A stretch of DNA of 22,996 nt, from positions 1 through 22,996 of IMG/VR virus record IMGVR_UViG_3300018055_000012. One strand, given 5' to 3'. Source of the DNA: a virus. The notes beneath the pieces were generated by a model, which did no database searches, was not told where the DNA came from, and saw nothing but the letters and a program-made list of their open reading frames with translations. Position numbers and translations under genes: made by a program. Shown in pieces: positions 21,540-22,996 of the stretch (positions within the stretch are counted from its first letter, which is position 1; the number at the start of each line of letters is the position of its first letter).

Positions 21540-21739
21540 ATGCCATGCGCTGGCCCGCCCTCTTGTGCGACCACCCGCACACCTGGCGCGACCGGGCGCC
21601 TGACGGTCGGGTGGTCTTGGTCTGTCATCGCTGCGGTCGGCGCGCGCCGGCAATTACGCGCACCGAGGAGGAACGGGCGACCCTGCGCAGTAGATTCCCA
21701 GCGCCGCCTGCCCCCGCGGCGCGGAAGGGGCCGCGGTGA
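21536..21739 (+). CDS. Small cysteine-containing protein
   Basis: A 67 aa protein from GTG 21536 (overlapping the previous stop; ATG 21545 is an alternative). It has CDH near residue 11 and CHRCG near residue 30, likely one zinc-binding site. The C-terminal part is Pro/Ala-rich. It overlaps the next start (GTGA). Function unknown. Confidence 0.55.
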   Translation: MNAMRWPALLCDHPHTWRDRAPDGRVVLVCHRCGRRAPAITRTEEERATLRSRFPAPPAPAARKGPR

Positions 21740-21933
21740 CGGCGGATCAGGCCCTCGTGGCGCTGGCCGTGGTCGCGGCGTTCCTGCTGCTCGCGCTCAC
21801 GCTCGAGCGCCTGCGCCAGGTCAGCGCGCAGCTCGCCGTGCTCACGCTGCGCGTGACCGACCTGGTCGACGCCGTCGCGGAACTCAACGCCGATCTACGG
21901 GCTGAGCTCGAGGAGAGGAGCACAGGCGCATGA
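21736..21933 (+). CDS. Single-pass membrane protein with coiled coil
   Basis: A 65 aa protein starting at GTG 21736 that has one hydrophobic helix (residues 5-22, ALVALAVVAAFLLLALTL) followed by an amphipathic coiled coil to the end (RLRQVSAQLAVLTLRVTDLV). The topology recalls small inner-membrane spanins, but those usually sit with lysis genes, not in early operons. It overlaps the next start by 4 nt. Confidence 0.55.
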   Translation: MTADQALVALAVVAAFLLLALTLERLRQVSAQLAVLTLRVTDLVDAVAELNADLRAELEERSTGA

Positions 21934-22382
21934 GGGAACCCACATGGGATCAGATGGCCGCGCTGTATGCCACGGCGCTAGAGCAGATCGCCATGCTCAC
22001 CGCCGAGCACGCCGCGCTGAAGGCGGAACGCGAAACACTGGAATTGAAACTGGCCGCGTGTGGCGTGGCGTCGTTCATGAACACCACAGACACCATCAAG
22101 GACCGCATCGCACCCGGGCATCCCTACTGGTCTGCCTCTTATGGCGACGTGTGTAGGGCCGTCGATCGTGAGATGGAGTTGCGTGCCGAGAATGTTGGAC
22201 TGAAGACCATCCTTGAGTTGCTGAAAGCTGAACAGGACGAGGCGCGGGCGCCCCGGGAGGCCCGGTTGAATCAGATTATTGAACTGTCGCGTCGGTCAGA
22301 CACGCATGCGTCGTCGCAGATTCGAGAGTTGGCCGAGCGGGCACTCGCCGATCTGCGCGCCGAGCTCGAGCGCGAGGACTGA
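21930..22382 (+). CDS. Coiled-coil hypothetical protein
   Basis: A 150 aa, strongly helical, charged protein: EQIAMLTAEHAALKAERETL (about 18-37), then AVDREMELRAENVGLKTILE and RELAERALADLRAELERED. The middle (residues 45-75) is less regular. No enzyme motif. It may assemble with the preceding membrane protein, but this is only suggested by adjacency. Confidence 0.55.
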   Translation: MREPTWDQMAALYATALEQIAMLTAEHAALKAERETLELKLAACGVASFMNTTDTIKDRIAPGHPYWSASYGDVCRAVDREMELRAENVGLKTILELLKAEQDEARAPREARLNQIIELSRRSDTHASSQIRELAERALADLRAELERED

Positions 22383-22402
22383 ACACGGAAGGGGCCGCCG
22401 AC

Positions 22403-22633
22403 ATGAGCACGCACATCATCGGGACACATCAGCTCGTGGAAGCCCTGAAGGCTGAAGGCTTTCCGATCCCGGAGCAGTGCCGGGAGGCGCGGATCGTGAT
22501 GGGCGTCAACAGCGCGTTCGTCGTGCAATACGACGTCTTCGTGACGGCGGAGAACCTCGCGCGCCTGGGTCGCGCCTTTCAACGGATGGCCGAGGCGAAC
22601 GAGAACCCGGCCAAGCCAGCGAAGGCGCCCTGA
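22403..22633 (+). CDS. Hypothetical protein upstream of HNH
   Basis: A 76 aa protein beginning MSTHIIGTHQLVEALKAEGF, with a beta segment IVMGVNSAFVVQYDVFVTAE and a C-terminal helix. No family is recognised. It is coupled to the HNH gene, whose start overlaps its stop (TGATG). Confidence 0.55.
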   Translation: MSTHIIGTHQLVEALKAEGFPIPEQCREARIVMGVNSAFVVQYDVFVTAENLARLGRAFQRMAEANENPAKPAKAP

Positions 22634-22965
22634 TGCCAACGCAAGCGCCCCACTTCTGCGTCGTGCCCGGCTGCTCGACCCTGACCGTGCGCCGCCGCTG
22701 CCTCGCCCACGCGGTCCAGACCGAACACGCGCGCCCGAACTACGCGGTCCGGCGCTGGTACCGCACCCCTCGATGGAAGGCGTTGCGCGCGCTCGTGCTG
22801 CGCGAGGCCGGCTACACCTGCGCCGGCTGCGGCAAGGTCGCGCTCGCGCTCGAGGTCGACCACATCACCAAGCACGAAGGAAATCCGGCGTTATTCTGGA
22901 ATCCCCAGAACCTGCAAGCGCTCTGTTCGCGCTGTCACATCGCGAAAACAAAACAGGGGGGGTAG
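22633..22965 (+). CDS. HNH endonuclease
   Basis: A 110 aa protein starting at ATG 22633. An N-terminal C-C-C-H cluster (C9, C14, C23, H26) is followed by a C63-C66 ... H77 ... N93 ... C98-C101-H102 pattern: YTCAGCGKV, VDHITKHEG, NPQNLQALCSRCH. This is the standard zinc-bound HNH nuclease of phage packaging modules, which acts with the terminase during DNA cleavage in HK97-like phages. It lies directly before a new gene start at 22970, consistent with a following small terminase. Confidence 0.9.
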   Translation: MPTQAPHFCVVPGCSTLTVRRRCLAHAVQTEHARPNYAVRRWYRTPRWKALRALVLREAGYTCAGCGKVALALEVDHITKHEGNPALFWNPQNLQALCSRCHIAKTKQGG

Positions 22966-22969
22966 GGAA

Positions 22970-22996
22970 ATGTTCAAGGAAAACACCCGCTCAAAC
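22970..22996 (+). CDS. 5' end of a further gene, probably the small terminase
   Basis: ATG 22970 follows the HNH stop by 4 nt with a GGG-rich sequence just upstream, and reads MFKENTRSN to the window edge. In HK97-like genomes HNH is usually followed by small and then large terminase; the large terminase starts at the left edge of this window. Product identity is inferred from order only. Confidence 0.4.

Overview
The window holds most of the genome of a temperate, HK97-type siphovirus with high GC content and very tightly packed genes; most junctions are ATGA, TGATG or GTGA overlaps. No housekeeping gene of a cellular host is present. The order is circularly permuted relative to a prophage: late genes on the left, then an attachment site, integrase and lysogeny switch, then the early rightward operon, ending with an HNH endonuclease and the first codons of another gene just where a small terminase would be expected. 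A 3' tRNA-Ala(CGC) fragment lies between the late genes and the integrase, with phage genes on both sides. This is what attP of a circular or concatemeric phage molecule looks like.

Left part (about 30-12665, + strand): large terminase, a small ribbon-helix-helix protein, a prohead protease fused to the major capsid protein (with a possible internal capsid start), portal, head-tail connector, head closure, HK97 gp10-like protein, tail tube, a small tail-region protein, a tail assembly chaperone with a -1 slippery site and a hidden second frame, the tape measure, and only two recognisable tail-tip genes.

Middle (12666-15620): a minus-strand coiled-coil gene, a two-helix membrane protein (holin-like), the attP region with flanking direct repeats, a small gene, a tyrosine integrase, a hypothetical gene and a HTH regulator on the minus strand. 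These face a second HTH regulator on the + strand across a roughly 70-bp switch region with a clear promoter and a perfect operator-like palindrome.

Right part (15618-22996, + strand): Cro-like and excisionase-like DNA-binding proteins, a replication initiator-like gene carrying an iteron cluster inside it, a zinc-ribbon protein, a Bet/RecT annealing protein with an extra C-terminal domain, a lipoprotein, a DUF1064-type nuclease, an AT-hook-like protein, a PEP-CTERM protein, and a run of small zinc-ribbon, coiled-coil and membrane proteins, then HNH.

The most unusual content is the pair of envelope-directed proteins in the early operon: an MmpS-like lipoprotein (18040-18444) and a secreted PEP-CTERM protein (19533-20300). 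The latter implies a diderm host with an exosortase system. Acidobacteriota such as Vicinamibacteria, or another exosortase-bearing high-GC lineage, would fit, but the host cannot be fixed from this sequence. No endolysin was recognised and the small terminase is essentially missing, so the window is probably not the whole genome.
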